A stretch of DNA of 64,000 nucleotides from Flavobacterium sp. (GTDB lineage Bacteria > Bacteroidota > Bacteroidia > Flavobacteriales > Flavobacteriaceae). The position numbers and the translations under genes are program-made. The notes below the pieces were generated by a model. That model saw nothing but the letters and a program-made list of their open reading frames with translations, was not told the origin of the DNA and made no database searches. Below, piece by piece: positions 34,296 to 43,617 of the stretch; within the stretch, counting starts at the first letter, position 1; every line of letters starts with the position of its first letter. The stretch lies in assembly GCA_016718345.1 (NCBI GenBank), contig JADKDN010000001.1, positions 128,501 through 192,500 of the forward strand, given 5' to 3'.

Positions 34296-35813
34296 TTATA
34301 ATAACGAGTGTCTCGTCATTGCTTCTGGTTTCTCAATTCCCATGAGTTCTAATATGGTTGGAGCCAAATCTCCTAAAACACCATCGTGAATTTGTTTCAA
34401 TTCTTTGTCAACCAATATAATAGGCACGGGATTAGTGGTATGTGCAGTATTTGGACTTCCATCAGGATTTATCATCGTTTCACAGTTGCCATGATCTGCA
34501 ATGATTAAAGTAGTATAATTATTGGCTAAGGCTGTGGTAACTACTTTTTCAACACATTTATCAACTGCCTCACAGGCTTTTATTGCTGCTTCCATTACAC
34601 CAGTATGTCCCACCATATCCCCATTGGCAAAATTAAGGCATACAAAATCTACTTCCCCTTTGTTTAATTCAGGAACTAAAGCATCCGCTAATTCGTATGC
34701 ACTCATTTCGGGTTTCAAATCATAGGTAGCTACTTTTGGAGAATTTTTCAAAATGCGACTTTCACCTTCAAAAGGCAACTCTCTCCCACCAGAGAAAAAG
34801 AAGGTTACGTGTGGGTATTTTTCGGTCTCAGCAATTCGGATTTGTTTCTTGCCAGCTTTTTCCAAAACTTCACCTAATGTTTCGGTAATATTATCTTTGT
34901 TGTAAACCACTTTTACGTTTTGATACGTTTCGTCATAGTTGGTTAAGGTAACATAATATAAATCTAATTTGTGCATGTTTTGCTCATGAAAATCTTTTTG
35001 CGAAAGTGTTTCAGTGAGTTCTCGTCCTCTATCCGTTCTGAAATTAAAGAAGATAACTACATCATTCTCTTTAATAGTAGCTAGAGGTTTGTCATTATCA
35101 TCAACCATGATGATTGGGTCGATAAATTCATCCGTTACATTGTTTTTATAGCTTTGCTTAATGCTTTCAACAGCATTTTTAGAATGGGTTCTAATTCCGT
35201 TTACAACCAAGTCATAAGCTTTTTTAACTCTTTCCCATCGTTTGTCACGGTCCATTGCATAATAGCGTCCTACAACCGAAGCTAATTTTACACTAGTATT
35301 AGAAATATAGTTTCCTAAATCTTCAATGTATTGTTTGCCTGATTTTGGATCAACATCACGACCATCAGTGAAAGCATGAACGTATACTTTTTGTAATCCA
35401 AAATTCTGAGTAGCATCAATCAAACCTCGCAAATGCGAAGTGTGTGAATGTACTCCGCCATCCGATACTAAACCTAGGAGGTGTACATCAACATTTTTAT
35501 CTTTAGCATACTGAAAAGCGTCTACTAGAACGGGTTCTTGATTCAAAGTTTTATGTTCTACAGCAAGATTTATTTTTGCCAAATCTTGATAGACAATTCT
35601 TCCTGCACCTAGGTTCATGTGCCCCACTTCACTGTTTCCCATTTGACCTTCAGGTAAACCTACATTCAGACCGTCAGTTCTCAATTGTGCACTTGGATAT
35701 TTTGTATAAAGCGAATTGATAAATGGGACATTTGCATTGTCAATGGCAGAAACTTTTGGGTCTGGATATTTTCCCCAACCATCAAGAATCATTAAAATTA
35801 CTTTTTTGTTCAT
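34296..35813 (-). CDS. gpmI: 2,3-bisphosphoglycerate-independent phosphoglycerate mutase
   Basis: GpmI interconverts 3- and 2-phosphoglycerate in glycolysis, using two Mn2+ and a phosphoserine intermediate. The 505-residue protein has LMILDGWGKYPD with the first metal Asp, the catalytic Ser in GQMGNSEVGHMNLGAG near residues 60-74, VHSHTSHLRGL, DGRDVDPKSG, GRYYAMDRDKRWERV, and the second metal cluster NFANGDMVGHTG and ADHGNCE. Length is standard. It is a stand-alone unit convergent with the CoA-transferase gene. Confidence 0.97.
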   Translation of the reverse strand: MNKKVILMILDGWGKYPDPKVSAIDNANVPFINSLYTKYPSAQLRTDGLNVGLPEGQMGNSEVGHMNLGAGRIVYQDLAKINLAVEHKTLNQEPVLVDAFQYAKDKNVDVHLLGLVSDGGVHSHTSHLRGLIDATQNFGLQKVYVHAFTDGRDVDPKSGKQYIEDLGNYISNTSVKLASVVGRYYAMDRDKRWERVKKAYDLVVNGIRTHSKNAVESIKQSYKNNVTDEFIDPIIMVDDNDKPLATIKENDVVIFFNFRTDRGRELTETLSQKDFHEQNMHKLDLYYVTLTNYDETYQNVKVVYNKDNITETLGEVLEKAGKKQIRIAETEKYPHVTFFFSGGRELPFEGESRILKNSPKVATYDLKPEMSAYELADALVPELNKGEVDFVCLNFANGDMVGHTGVMEAAIKACEAVDKCVEKVVTTALANNYTTLIIADHGNCETMINPDGSPNTAHTTNPVPIILVDKELKQIHDGVLGDLAPTILELMGIEKPEAMTRHSLL

Positions 35814-35935
35814 TGTGTTTGTTTTTATTTCTTAGCGTTCAATCTGTCTATAGTAAGGAAACAAAGGTAAGATATTTTAAAATTTTAGTTTGCGATTTAA
35901 GGGTGATATTTGATAATTATTTTGAAGACTACGTT

Positions 35936-38331
35936 TTATTTTTTCAAAGTATTGTAGTCAATAAAATAGCGAATACTGATAGAAAAAATATGATTTAAAT
36001 TTTCGTTATCAATGGCTTTGCTGAGGTTTTTTGTCAACTCGCGGCTAAAAGTATCTTCGAATATGGAAGAGCTATTTCTGTACAAAACTGAAATTTGACT
36101 GCCAGGGGCAAACCACCAGGAGTAGGAGAGGTCTAAATTCCAAGTATTAAAATTTTGGTCTTTATTTTCAGTATACAACGTATTTGATTGTAGTGTTCCG
36201 TCGTCTAGCAAAGTATAGTAATCATGATTGGTAACATAGGACCAGTAATGTCTTACGGCTAGGTTAATATTCATTTTTTCATTCAAAGTATATTTTCCTT
36301 GTAAGGTATTGATATACGTGATTCTATTTCTAACGGCAAATATAGTAGTATTGTCATCGCTAAAGTCTACCCAACCTACATTGTTGTTTTGCCTGTAAAA
36401 ACTAGTTTTATAGTTCAATGAAAAACTATCGTTAAATCGGTATTTTGGACTGATAGTATACCATAATCTATTCGGTCTTTTTCATTTATATAAGTATAGT
36501 ACGGATTGATGTCAATAGCAAATGGATGGTTGTAGTTGGAAGAAAAATAAAGCCAAACGCCAACGCTTTCTGGAACGGTTAAAAATTTAGAGTCGTCAAT
36601 AGATCTTGGTTCGTAAAAATTATATGTTTTTAAAGGACTAGAATAAATATTAATACCGTAATAATCATTTTTCTTACTTGTTGTATCAAAGACTAAAGTA
36701 GCAGATCCAGTTTGAATTTTTCCAGTTCTATTGTCAAATTCACTGTAAAAATTCAGGTTGGTTTCAAAAGTATTGAAGCGTTTGGTTGGATTCAATATTC
36801 TATAGCTATTGTAGGAATATAAAGTGTAATAATGGGTCTGAAAATTAATTCCTAAATCATTATTATCAAAATCTTCTGAAACATATTTTCCGCCAATTCC
36901 ATAACGGTACTTGCCGCTAGTTTCTCCTAGAAATAAAGAAGTATTGTATCCTTTTTTATCCGGAATAGTATTAGATTCATTTACATAACTGTATTTGAAA
37001 TCTCCCTTTACATTAAAAGTATTTTCTCTAGTATTCAAATCGAAAACAGCTGCAGAAACATTCGCATCTCTGAAACTTCCAATTCGTGTCACATTGGTAT
37101 TGACAAAAGAAACAGAAGAGTTTTTTCTAAATCGTTGGTCAATAACAATTTCATTGTAATTGGCCAGTGGTTCAATTTCTGTTCTTGTCTCTCCAGTTTC
37201 AGCATTTATGATTTCTAAATTGGTTTCTTCGGTAACAGCATTTAATACACCTATCCCTAAACCGTTTTTAGTTCGACCAGAAATTTTGGCAGCGTTAACA
37301 AGATTAATGTTGGTGTTCCCGCTAAAAAATTCCACATCACTCAATTTGTAGTCAGGTGTGCCGCCAATTCTTCGAGAGTATAACAAATCTCCTTTTTTAA
37401 ATAGATCCGTTCCTTCTGTAAAAAAAGGTCTATTTTCGGTAAATTGTTGTTCGAACGGACCAAGATACAATTCGACATTGTCAAATTTTGTTTGTCCAAA
37501 ATCAGGAATTAATATAGCATCGAGTGTAAATGCATCGCTAATTCCATATTTAATATCAAGACCAGCCTTGAGTTGTCCTGAAGTTTTTTCAAATCGATTG
37601 GAGTTCAAATAGAAAGAGGAATAGGGAATAAAAAACAATCTTGTCGGCGTTTGAATATCTTCAATTCCTTGTAATATCCCTGATTGAGCACTTTCGTTGT
37701 TGATGGTAGAATCGATAAAATTCCAAGTGTACGATTGTCGGTCTCTACGAATTTCTCGATAAAAATTGAGCCCCCAAGTTTGTTCTTTTTTTTTGGAAAA
37801 ACGTAAAGCAGCATAAGGAATTTTTAATTCGGCAACCCAGCCAAAATCGGTTACTTTTACGTGACTTTCCCATATGGCGTCCCAGGTAAAATCTTCACCG
37901 TTTTCGTTAGTAAAAATACAATCGGCTTGAACGCCTGCAGCACTTACATAAAATCTAAAATCTTGTTGGCTATCGTTAAAACCGTTTATAAATATTCCAA
38001 AATTTTCTGAGGTGCCAAAATTGTCTCTTTGGGTAATTTCTTTTAGAATTTTACTAGGCTCATCATCATACATTTTTGCAGCAACAAAAATGGCGTCATC
38101 GTTATAGACTATCTGTACTTCGGTTTTTTTATTTTCGTTTATAGGTCTGCCGTTGTCTGGAGCAAACATCACAAAGTCTTTGGCAACAGGAGCATATTCC
38201 CATATAGGTTCGTTAAATTTTCCGTCTATCGTAATATTCCCCGCAGTTATGGCATTTAAAACTTTCTTTTGTCCGAAAGAATAAAAATGAGTTAACAATA
38301 AGAATAGGAATAGACCTTGAAATTTATTCAT
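35936..38331 (-). pseudogene. DUF5916 outer-membrane protein with CBM9-like domain, one frameshift
   Basis: The 5' part (38331-36415) gives a signal peptide, then a carbohydrate-binding family 9-like domain (about residues 25-215: ITIDGKFNEPIWEYAP, VQIVYNDDAIFVAA, VAELKIPYAALRF). A DUF5916 beta-barrel region follows, with FFTEGTDLFKKGDLLYSRRIGG. At about 36466 the frame is lost: the residues before the shift are RIDYG and the natural continuation TISPKYRFNDSFSLNYKTSFYRQ is in the next frame, which runs to 35936. One missing T (GGT AT for GGT ATT) explains it. Restored, the protein is about 798 residues. Function is unknown; the combination is common in Bacteroidota outer membranes. Confidence 0.86.
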
Positions 38332-38536
38332 AAAACCAGTACTTTATCTTACAAAAATAACCATAAAATTAACATTTGCAACTCTATTGCAATATATTTC
38401 AGTCCCTTTCGTTTTACTGTGTTTAAGAAAGTTATTTTTCAATGCAACTTAGTTTTAGATATTTAAATTTAAGATTGGCATGAATTTTGTAATTTTGCAA
38501 ATGTCTCAAATCTGTCATTTAACTTAAATAAAATCA

Positions 38537-39250
38537 ATGATTTATACCTTTTTTCCTTTGTTTTTTTTCTTTTTAACGTCTTTCACTTCGGTTCCTTCAA
38601 GTGAAAACAAAAAGGCTTTAAGATTAGTTGATAAAGTTTCTGTTTCCAATCATGAAACGAATGCTGAATGGGTTTACAATAATCTGAATGCAAATCATTT
38701 GTCTTTACCCCAAATGCAGAGTTTCTCCGAAGCTTTAAAAGGGTTCAATATATTAAAGGCAAAAGGGATTGTTCAAAAAGACATTTTGACTCTTGTTGAT
38801 TTCAGCTTGTCATCAAATACTAAGAGACTTTGGGTAATAGATTTAACTACTAATACGGTTTTATTTAATTCTCTTGTAGCTCATGGGAGAAATACTGGTG
38901 AGGAGTTTGCCACTTCATTTTCTAATGATGCTTCTTCTTTTAAAAGCAGTTTAGGGTTTTACCTAACTGGAGAAATCTATCAAGGAAAACATGGTAAGTC
39001 GCTAAAACTCGACGGTCTAGAAAAAGGAGTAAACGATAAAGCAAGAGAAAGAGGTGTGGTTATGCATGCTGCCGATTATGTTTCAGAGACTTTCATTAAA
39101 AGTAATAAAAGATTGGGTAGAAGTCAAGGATGTCCAGCTATTCCTGCTGAACTTACAGCCGAAATTATCAATACCATAAAAAACAAATCCTGTTTGTTTA
39201 TTTATCATCCTTCAAGGAATTCTACTGATGTGTCCAAAATGGCATCTTGA
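38537..39250 (+). CDS. YkuD_2-type murein L,D-transpeptidase domain protein
   Basis: The 237-residue protein has a hydrophobic signal-like start (MIYTFFPLFFFFLTSFTS) and an L,D-transpeptidase catalytic-domain-like (YkuD_2) region. Motifs are LVAHGRNTGEE, ATSFSNDASSFKSSLGFYLT, VMHAADYVSETF with the His, and GRSQGCPAIPAE with the catalytic Cys. Enzymes of this type make or trim 3-3 cross-links in peptidoglycan in the periplasm. Length is typical. It is a monocistronic gene divergent from the DUF5916 gene. Its TGA stop shows that TGA is a normal stop in this organism. Confidence 0.88.
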   Translation: MIYTFFPLFFFFLTSFTSVPSSENKKALRLVDKVSVSNHETNAEWVYNNLNANHLSLPQMQSFSEALKGFNILKAKGIVQKDILTLVDFSLSSNTKRLWVIDLTTNTVLFNSLVAHGRNTGEEFATSFSNDASSFKSSLGFYLTGEIYQGKHGKSLKLDGLEKGVNDKARERGVVMHAADYVSETFIKSNKRLGRSQGCPAIPAELTAEIINTIKNKSCLFIYHPSRNSTDVSKMAS

Positions 39251-39348
39251 ATTGAAAAGATAACAAATTAATTCTAAAACAGTTAGCCTGTCCTAAAACT
39301 GATTTTAGAATAAGAAATAAAAAAAGGAACTATTTTTATAAAAAAAAT

Positions 39349-39380
39349 TTGGAGCAAATTAAACTTATTACCTATATTTG
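39349..39380 (+). promoter_or_regulatory. Promoter of the tRNA-Gly (TCC) gene
   Basis: TTG at 39349-39351 and TATATTTG at 39373-39380, 21 bp apart, match the Bacteroidota promoter type. The tRNA starts 12 bp after the -7 box. Confidence 0.72.
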
Positions 39381-39392
39381 CACCGTTGTAAT

Positions 39393-39465
<73 letters not shown>

Positions 39466-39468
39466 CTT

Positions 39469-39504
39469 AAAAAAAGTCTAAACGTAATGTTTAGACTTTT
39501 TTTG
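39469..39504 (+). terminator. Terminator of tRNA-Gly (TCC)
   Basis: A 13-bp stem AAAAAGTCTAAAC (39471-39483) with GTTTAGACTTTTT (39489-39501), a 5-nt loop and a T-run. Confidence 0.88.
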
Positions 39505-39595
39505 TTTCTAGTGAGTCCTAGTTTTCGAAAGTGTTTTTAATTAACTGAAAACAGAAAAGTCATAATTAAATCAAGTTAATTATGACTTTTAATAG

Positions 39596-39678
39596 TGACC
39601 ACGGTGGGATTTGAACCCACACGCCCTTACGAGCACCACCCCCTCAAGATGGCAAGTCTACCGTTTCTCCACGTGGCC
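39596..39678 (-). tRNA. tRNA-Leu (GAG)
   Basis: An 83-nt class II tRNA on the minus strand. Acceptor GGCCACG/CGTGGTC with discriminator A; the anticodon stem CCATC/GGTGG presents GAG. A short variable arm and T-arm GGTTCAAATCC are present. Confidence 0.92.
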
Positions 39679-39719
39679 AAAAACAAAAAAAGTCACTCGC
39701 CAAGGCGAACGACTTGTTG

Positions 39720-39792
39720 TGACCTGACTGGGGCTCGAACCCAGGACCCCATCATTAAAAGTGATGTGCTCTACCAACTGAGCTATCAAGTC
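39720..39792 (-). tRNA. tRNA-Lys (TTT), copy 1
   Basis: A 73-nt cloverleaf with acceptor GACTTGA/TCAGGTC and anticodon stem CATCA/TGATG presenting TTT. Identical to the copy at 39819; protein ORFs drawn across these tRNAs are artefacts. Confidence 0.95.
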
Positions 39793-39818
39793 GTCGCTTG
39801 AAGAGTTGCATAATTTTG

Positions 39819-39891
39819 TGACCTGACTGGGGCTCGAACCCAGGACCCCATCATTAAAAGTGATGTGCTCTACCAACTGAGCTATCAAGTC
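39819..39891 (-). tRNA. tRNA-Lys (TTT), copy 2
   Basis: Identical over 73 nt to the neighbouring tRNA-Lys, 26 bp apart, so this is a tandem duplication. It is the first gene of the minus-strand Lys-Lys-Leu cluster. Confidence 0.95.
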
Positions 39892-40018
39892 ATTAACCTT
39901 TCTTCAATGCGGGTGCAAATATAAGACGTTATTATTTATTTTTCAAAGCTATTTTATTTTAAATTTGTGTTTTTTTGCTAATTGTTGTTAACGTCTTTAT
40001 TTATAAGGTTTTAGTGCT

Positions 40019-40537
40019 ATGAAGAAAATAATTTTAATAGGATATATGGGTTCTGGAAAGTCAACAATTGCCAAATTATTGTCAAAAAACATGCACTATG
40101 AGTTCCTAGATTTAGATGAAATCATTGAAAAAGAGCAAAATGCATCTGTCTCTGCAATTTTTGAACGAAAAGGAGAGGTGTATTTTAGAAAATTAGAGCA
40201 CGAAGTCCTAAAAAGAATTTTACAATCAGAATCCAATATGGTTCTAAGTCTTGGAGGAGGAACGCCTTGTTTTTCGAATAATCAAGAACTTTTGAAACAA
40301 GAGGATATTGATACTATTTATCTCAAAACGTCAATTGATAAATTGTATGAAAGACTTCGAACTCAAAAAGCCAACAGACCTTTAATTGCCAATAAAAGTG
40401 AAGACGAAATGAAAGAGTTTATCGCTAAGCATCTTTTTGAGAGAAGTTTTTATTACAATCAAGCAAAGTACATTGTGACAACAGATGATAAATCGCCACA
40501 AGAAACGGTCTTAGAAATACAATCGCTTTTAATTTAA
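40019..40537 (+). CDS. aroK: Shikimate kinase
   Basis: This enzyme phosphorylates shikimate at O3 with ATP, the fifth step to chorismate. The 172-residue P-loop kinase has Walker A GYMGSGKSTIAKLL (residues 8-21), the shikimate Asp in LDLDEIIEK, Arg in EVYFRKLEHEVL, LSLGGGTPCF and the lid Arg in KANRPLI. Length is normal. The 3' end overlaps the convergent phosphoribosyltransferase gene by 9 bp (40529-40537). Confidence 0.95.
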   Translation: MKKIILIGYMGSGKSTIAKLLSKNMHYEFLDLDEIIEKEQNASVSAIFERKGEVYFRKLEHEVLKRILQSESNMVLSLGGGTPCFSNNQELLKQEDIDTIYLKTSIDKLYERLRTQKANRPLIANKSEDEMKEFIAKHLFERSFYYNQAKYIVTTDDKSPQETVLEIQSLLI

Positions 40538-41026
40538 ATAAGTATAACTCGTATTTTCTTCAAAAACAACTTGAACGTGTTCTTGCAAAGATGTACTAAG
40601 CGAAATTCCTTTGAAATCAGCTTTTACAGGATATTTTTTATGATTTCTATCTACTAGAACAGCTGTTTTGAATTTTTTCAATGGTACCTCCAGAAAATGT
40701 TTAACGCCATAAATTAAGGTTGTTCCGCTATTCAAAACATCATCCACAAGAACAAGACCTTTATTTTCATAATCTTCTTTTGCAATTGACGTAGAAATGG
40801 GTTCGCTTGGATGTAATTTATTGACAAAAACTTCACACAAAATAATTTGTATTGGTGAAATTGAGGAGAGACTTTGAGCAATTTTTTCAGCGAATACGAA
40901 TCCATTTTTTGTAATTCCGGCTAAAACAATAGATTCCTCGTCTACAAAATTTTCATAAATTTGATAGGCTATTCGCTTAATCTTGTGTTCTATTTCTTGA
41001 TGCGTAAGTATAATGTTGTGTTCCAT
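40529..41026 (-). CDS. PyrR-like phosphoribosyltransferase
   Basis: The 165-residue type I phosphoribosyltransferase has the 13-residue PRPP motif as VLVDDVLNSGTTLIYG near residues 93-108, preceded by a long helix and the VLAGITKNGFVFAEKIA loop. Such proteins either transfer phosphoribose to uracil or other bases, or act as PyrR-like regulators; the hood region does not settle it. A PRTase next to aroK and S4 genes is a common flavobacterial arrangement. It lies 33 bp after the S4-domain gene on the same strand. Confidence 0.85.
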   Translation of the reverse strand: MEHNIILTHQEIEHKIKRIAYQIYENFVDEESIVLAGITKNGFVFAEKIAQSLSSISPIQIILCEVFVNKLHPSEPISTSIAKEDYENKGLVLVDDVLNSGTTLIYGVKHFLEVPLKKFKTAVLVDRNHKKYPVKADFKGISLSTSLQEHVQVVFEENTSYTYLN

Positions 41027-41059
41027 AGATTTGTTTTTAAAGAAAAGAAAAATCTTTTT

Positions 41060-41452
41060 TTACAATTCGTTTTGAGGATTGATTTCAAAGGTATTTTCAA
41101 AATCATCTAAATCCCTTCTATCTTTTTTAGTAGGTCTTCCGTCTCCAGTTTTTCTATAATGTTCCTTGGCTAATTTTAACAGTTCCAAATGTTGATAAGC
41201 CTCTTCTGGAGTTTCGTTTTTTCTGTAAATGTCTACCAATTTCGCGCTTACTCGATTTTCAGGAATGTCTAAAACAGTAATTATTTGTGTAATTTGATCT
41301 TTTCTAAAAGTAATGGTATCCGACGGAAAAACTTCTTTTGAAGGTTTAGCAATTTGACCGTTTACCGTAATATGATTTTTTTTACAGGCCTCGGTAACCA
41401 TGTTTCGGGTTTTGTAATATCGGACGCACCACAAATATTTATCCACTCTCAT
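41060..41452 (-). CDS. S4-domain RNA-binding protein (Hsp15-like)
   Basis: The 130-residue protein begins with an S4 RNA-binding domain: MRVDKYLWCVRYYKTRNMV, ACKKNHITVNGQIAKPS and DTITFRKD. The tail is charged (KEHYRKTGDGRPTKKDRRDL), as in Hsp15, which in E. coli rescues 50S subunits stalled with nascent chains. The exact role here is inferred from family only. It is the first gene of a two-gene unit with the phosphoribosyltransferase. Confidence 0.9.
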   Translation of the reverse strand: MRVDKYLWCVRYYKTRNMVTEACKKNHITVNGQIAKPSKEVFPSDTITFRKDQITQIITVLDIPENRVSAKLVDIYRKNETPEEAYQHLELLKLAKEHYRKTGDGRPTKKDRRDLDDFENTFEINPQNEL

Positions 41453-41529
41453 GTTTTTCTAAAATCGGCGTTAAATTGTTTACAAAAATAAATCAAAATT
41501 GTATCTTGCGCTCCTAAAAAATCTCTATA

Positions 41530-42516
41530 ATGAACAAATTTAAGCTTTATTTAGTTGTAATTTCCTTGGCTTTGGTTTTATTTTCCTGCAACAAAGATTC
41601 CAATACAAGTGAACCAACTCCCATTAGAGATTTTGCCGTTCAATATGAGACGGATAGCACTACAATTGCAGATTATCTAAAGACACATTATATTGAGAAT
41701 TTAGTAAATCATCCCGGTTTTACAGACGATCAGGACATTACTTTGGCTAAAATTCCTACTGGAGGAACTCAGTCTTCCATTTGGTCATTGTTAGACAGTC
41801 CGACTTTCCCTATGCTTTTAAAAAAGACAGTTGAACTTCACGATATTGTGTATACAGTTTACTATCTAAAATTGAGAGATGACAATACTGTTGATGGAGA
41901 AACACCGACTAAAGTTGATGCTGTTTTAGCATCTTATAATGGTTTTTATTTAAAAGATAATTCAACAACTTCTGATGGAGTTAAAAAAATAGATATTGAA
42001 AGCACCTCTTTCGAATCGGTTATATATCCTCAACAACCATTAGGTTTGGATGCAACCATAAGAGGTTGGTCTGAAATTTTTCCAAAATTTGTATCAGGAA
42101 GTTACATAGAATCGGATGAGTCTAGTCCAAATCCTGCTGTTTATAAAGATTTTGGCGCAGGAGTTATGTTTTTGCCTTCTGGATTAGGGTATTATAATGG
42201 AGCATCTGGATCGATTCCGTCTTATTCACCCTTGGTTTTTTCTTTCAAATTATATAAAGTGAAAAGAGCCGACCAAGACCTAGATGGAATTCTTTCTGTA
42301 GATGAAGACCTCAATGGCGATTTGGATCCTACAAATGATGATACTGATGGCGATGGGAAACCGAATTATCAAGATATCGATGATGATGGCGACGGGGCTT
42401 TGACCAAAACGGAAATTAAGATAGATGGAGTTATTCCTTCTAGTTATGATTTGATTTTAGATTGTAGTGGGTTAACAACTGGAACAAAAAAACATTTGGA
42501 TAAGTCTTGTCGATAA
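41530..42516 (+). CDS. FKBP-like lipoprotein with a C-terminal calcium-repeat tail
   Basis: The 328-residue lipoprotein has a signal ending ALVLFSC (Cys20). A middle part resembles FKBP-type prolyl isomerases (about 75-240: VYTVYYLKLRD, GLDATIRGWSEIFPKF, PSGLGYYNGA and PLVFSFKLYKV). The tail (about 247-295) has thrombospondin-3-like acidic repeats with D-x-D-x-D spacing: DQDLDGILSVDEDLNG, NDDTDGDGKPNYQDIDDDGDG. These should bind Ca2+. It ends with two cysteines (LDCSGL and KSCR) that could pair. The predicted location is outer-membrane lipoprotein or surface. Stand-alone gene, with a strong terminator. Confidence 0.8.
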   Translation: MNKFKLYLVVISLALVLFSCNKDSNTSEPTPIRDFAVQYETDSTTIADYLKTHYIENLVNHPGFTDDQDITLAKIPTGGTQSSIWSLLDSPTFPMLLKKTVELHDIVYTVYYLKLRDDNTVDGETPTKVDAVLASYNGFYLKDNSTTSDGVKKIDIESTSFESVIYPQQPLGLDATIRGWSEIFPKFVSGSYIESDESSPNPAVYKDFGAGVMFLPSGLGYYNGASGSIPSYSPLVFSFKLYKVKRADQDLDGILSVDEDLNGDLDPTNDDTDGDGKPNYQDIDDDGDGALTKTEIKIDGVIPSSYDLILDCSGLTTGTKKHLDKSCR

Positions 42517-42532
42517 TTTGAAATCTTAAAAT

Positions 42533-42573
42533 AAAAAATCCCGTCTTAATTTGTTTTAAGACGGGATTTTTTT
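42533..42573. terminator. Terminator between the FKBP-like gene and transketolase
   Basis: A 14-bp stem AAATCCCGTCTTAA (42536-42549) with TTAAGACGGGATTT (42556-42569), A-run before and T-run after, between convergent genes. Confidence 0.9.
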
Positions 42574-42587
42574 ATGTATTAAAAGCA

Positions 42588-43541
42588 TTATTTTCTTTTA
42601 ATAACTCTTTCAACGGCTTCAACAATCGCTTGATTGTTTAGCTTGTATTTTTCCATTAATTGTTCAGGTGTTCCGCTTTCGCCAAAACTATCTTGAACTG
42701 CAACAAATTCTTGTGGAGATGGATTGTTTAAGGCTAAAGCTCTAGAGACACTTTCTCCTAGACCACCCAGAATGTTATGCTCTTCCGCAGTAACAATACA
42801 ACCTGTTTTTGCTAATGATTTTAAAATTGCTTCCTCGTCTAGTGGTTTTATGGTGTGAATATTAGTTACTTCAGCAGAAATTCCTTTTGCCTCAAGAGCT
42901 TCAGCAGCAATAAGAGCTTCCCAAACTAAATGTCCTGTTGCAACAATTGTTACATCGCTACCTTCGTTTAGTAGAATCGCTTTTCCAATGATGAATGGTT
43001 CGTCAGCAGGAGTGAAGTTAGGTACAACTGGACGCCCGAAACGCAAATAGGCTGGGCCGTGGTGATCAGCTAATGCTAATGTAGCGGCTTTGGTTTGATT
43101 GTAATCACAAGTGTTGATTACGGTCATTCCTGGCAACATTTTCATTAATCCAATATCTTCTAGAATTTGGTGTGTTGCACCGTCTTCTCCTAGTGTTAAA
43201 CCAGCGTGAGAAGCACAAATTTTTACATTTTTATCTGAATAAGCCACCGATTGACGAATTTGATCATAAACTCTTCCAGTAGAAAAGTTAGCAAAAGTTC
43301 CAGTAAAAGGAATTTTTCCTCCTACAGTTAAACCTGCAGCAATTCCAATCATGTTAGCTTCAGCGATTCCAATTTGGAAAAAACGTTCTGGATGATTTTT
43401 TTTGAATTCGTCAAACTTTAACGAACCAATTAAATCGGCACAAAGCGCAACCACATTTTCGTTTTTTTGACCTAATTCTGTCATTCCGGCTCCAAAACCT
43501 GAACGTGTATCTTTACTTCCTGTATTTGTATATTTTTTCAT
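42588..43541 (-). CDS. Transketolase, C-terminal subunit
   Basis: This 317-residue protein is the pyrimidine-binding and C-terminal domain of transketolase. It has RSGFGAGMTELGQ, the catalytic Glu region GIAEANMIGIAAGL, FANFSTGRVYDQIRQ, a phosphate-binding HAGLTLGEDGATHQ and VTAEEHNILGGLGESV. It works with the N-terminal subunit encoded just upstream (77-bp gap). Together they move two-carbon units in the non-oxidative pentose phosphate pathway. The two-gene arrangement is usual in Bacteroidota, so this is not a frameshift. Confidence 0.95.
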   Translation of the reverse strand: MKKYTNTGSKDTRSGFGAGMTELGQKNENVVALCADLIGSLKFDEFKKNHPERFFQIGIAEANMIGIAAGLTVGGKIPFTGTFANFSTGRVYDQIRQSVAYSDKNVKICASHAGLTLGEDGATHQILEDIGLMKMLPGMTVINTCDYNQTKAATLALADHHGPAYLRFGRPVVPNFTPADEPFIIGKAILLNEGSDVTIVATGHLVWEALIAAEALEAKGISAEVTNIHTIKPLDEEAILKSLAKTGCIVTAEEHNILGGLGESVSRALALNNPSPQEFVAVQDSFGESGTPEQLMEKYKLNNQAIVEAVERVIKRK

Positions 43542-43617
43542 TTTTTTTAATTGAAAGATTAAAAATTGAAGATTAAAAAATTCCGAAATCAGAAATTAGT
43601 AACCTTCGATTTTAATT

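Noticed and set aside
39595..39888. Protein ORFs across the tRNA cluster
   Set aside because: They translate the tRNA-Leu and the two tRNA-Lys genes; the repeated peptide is caused by the duplicated tRNA.
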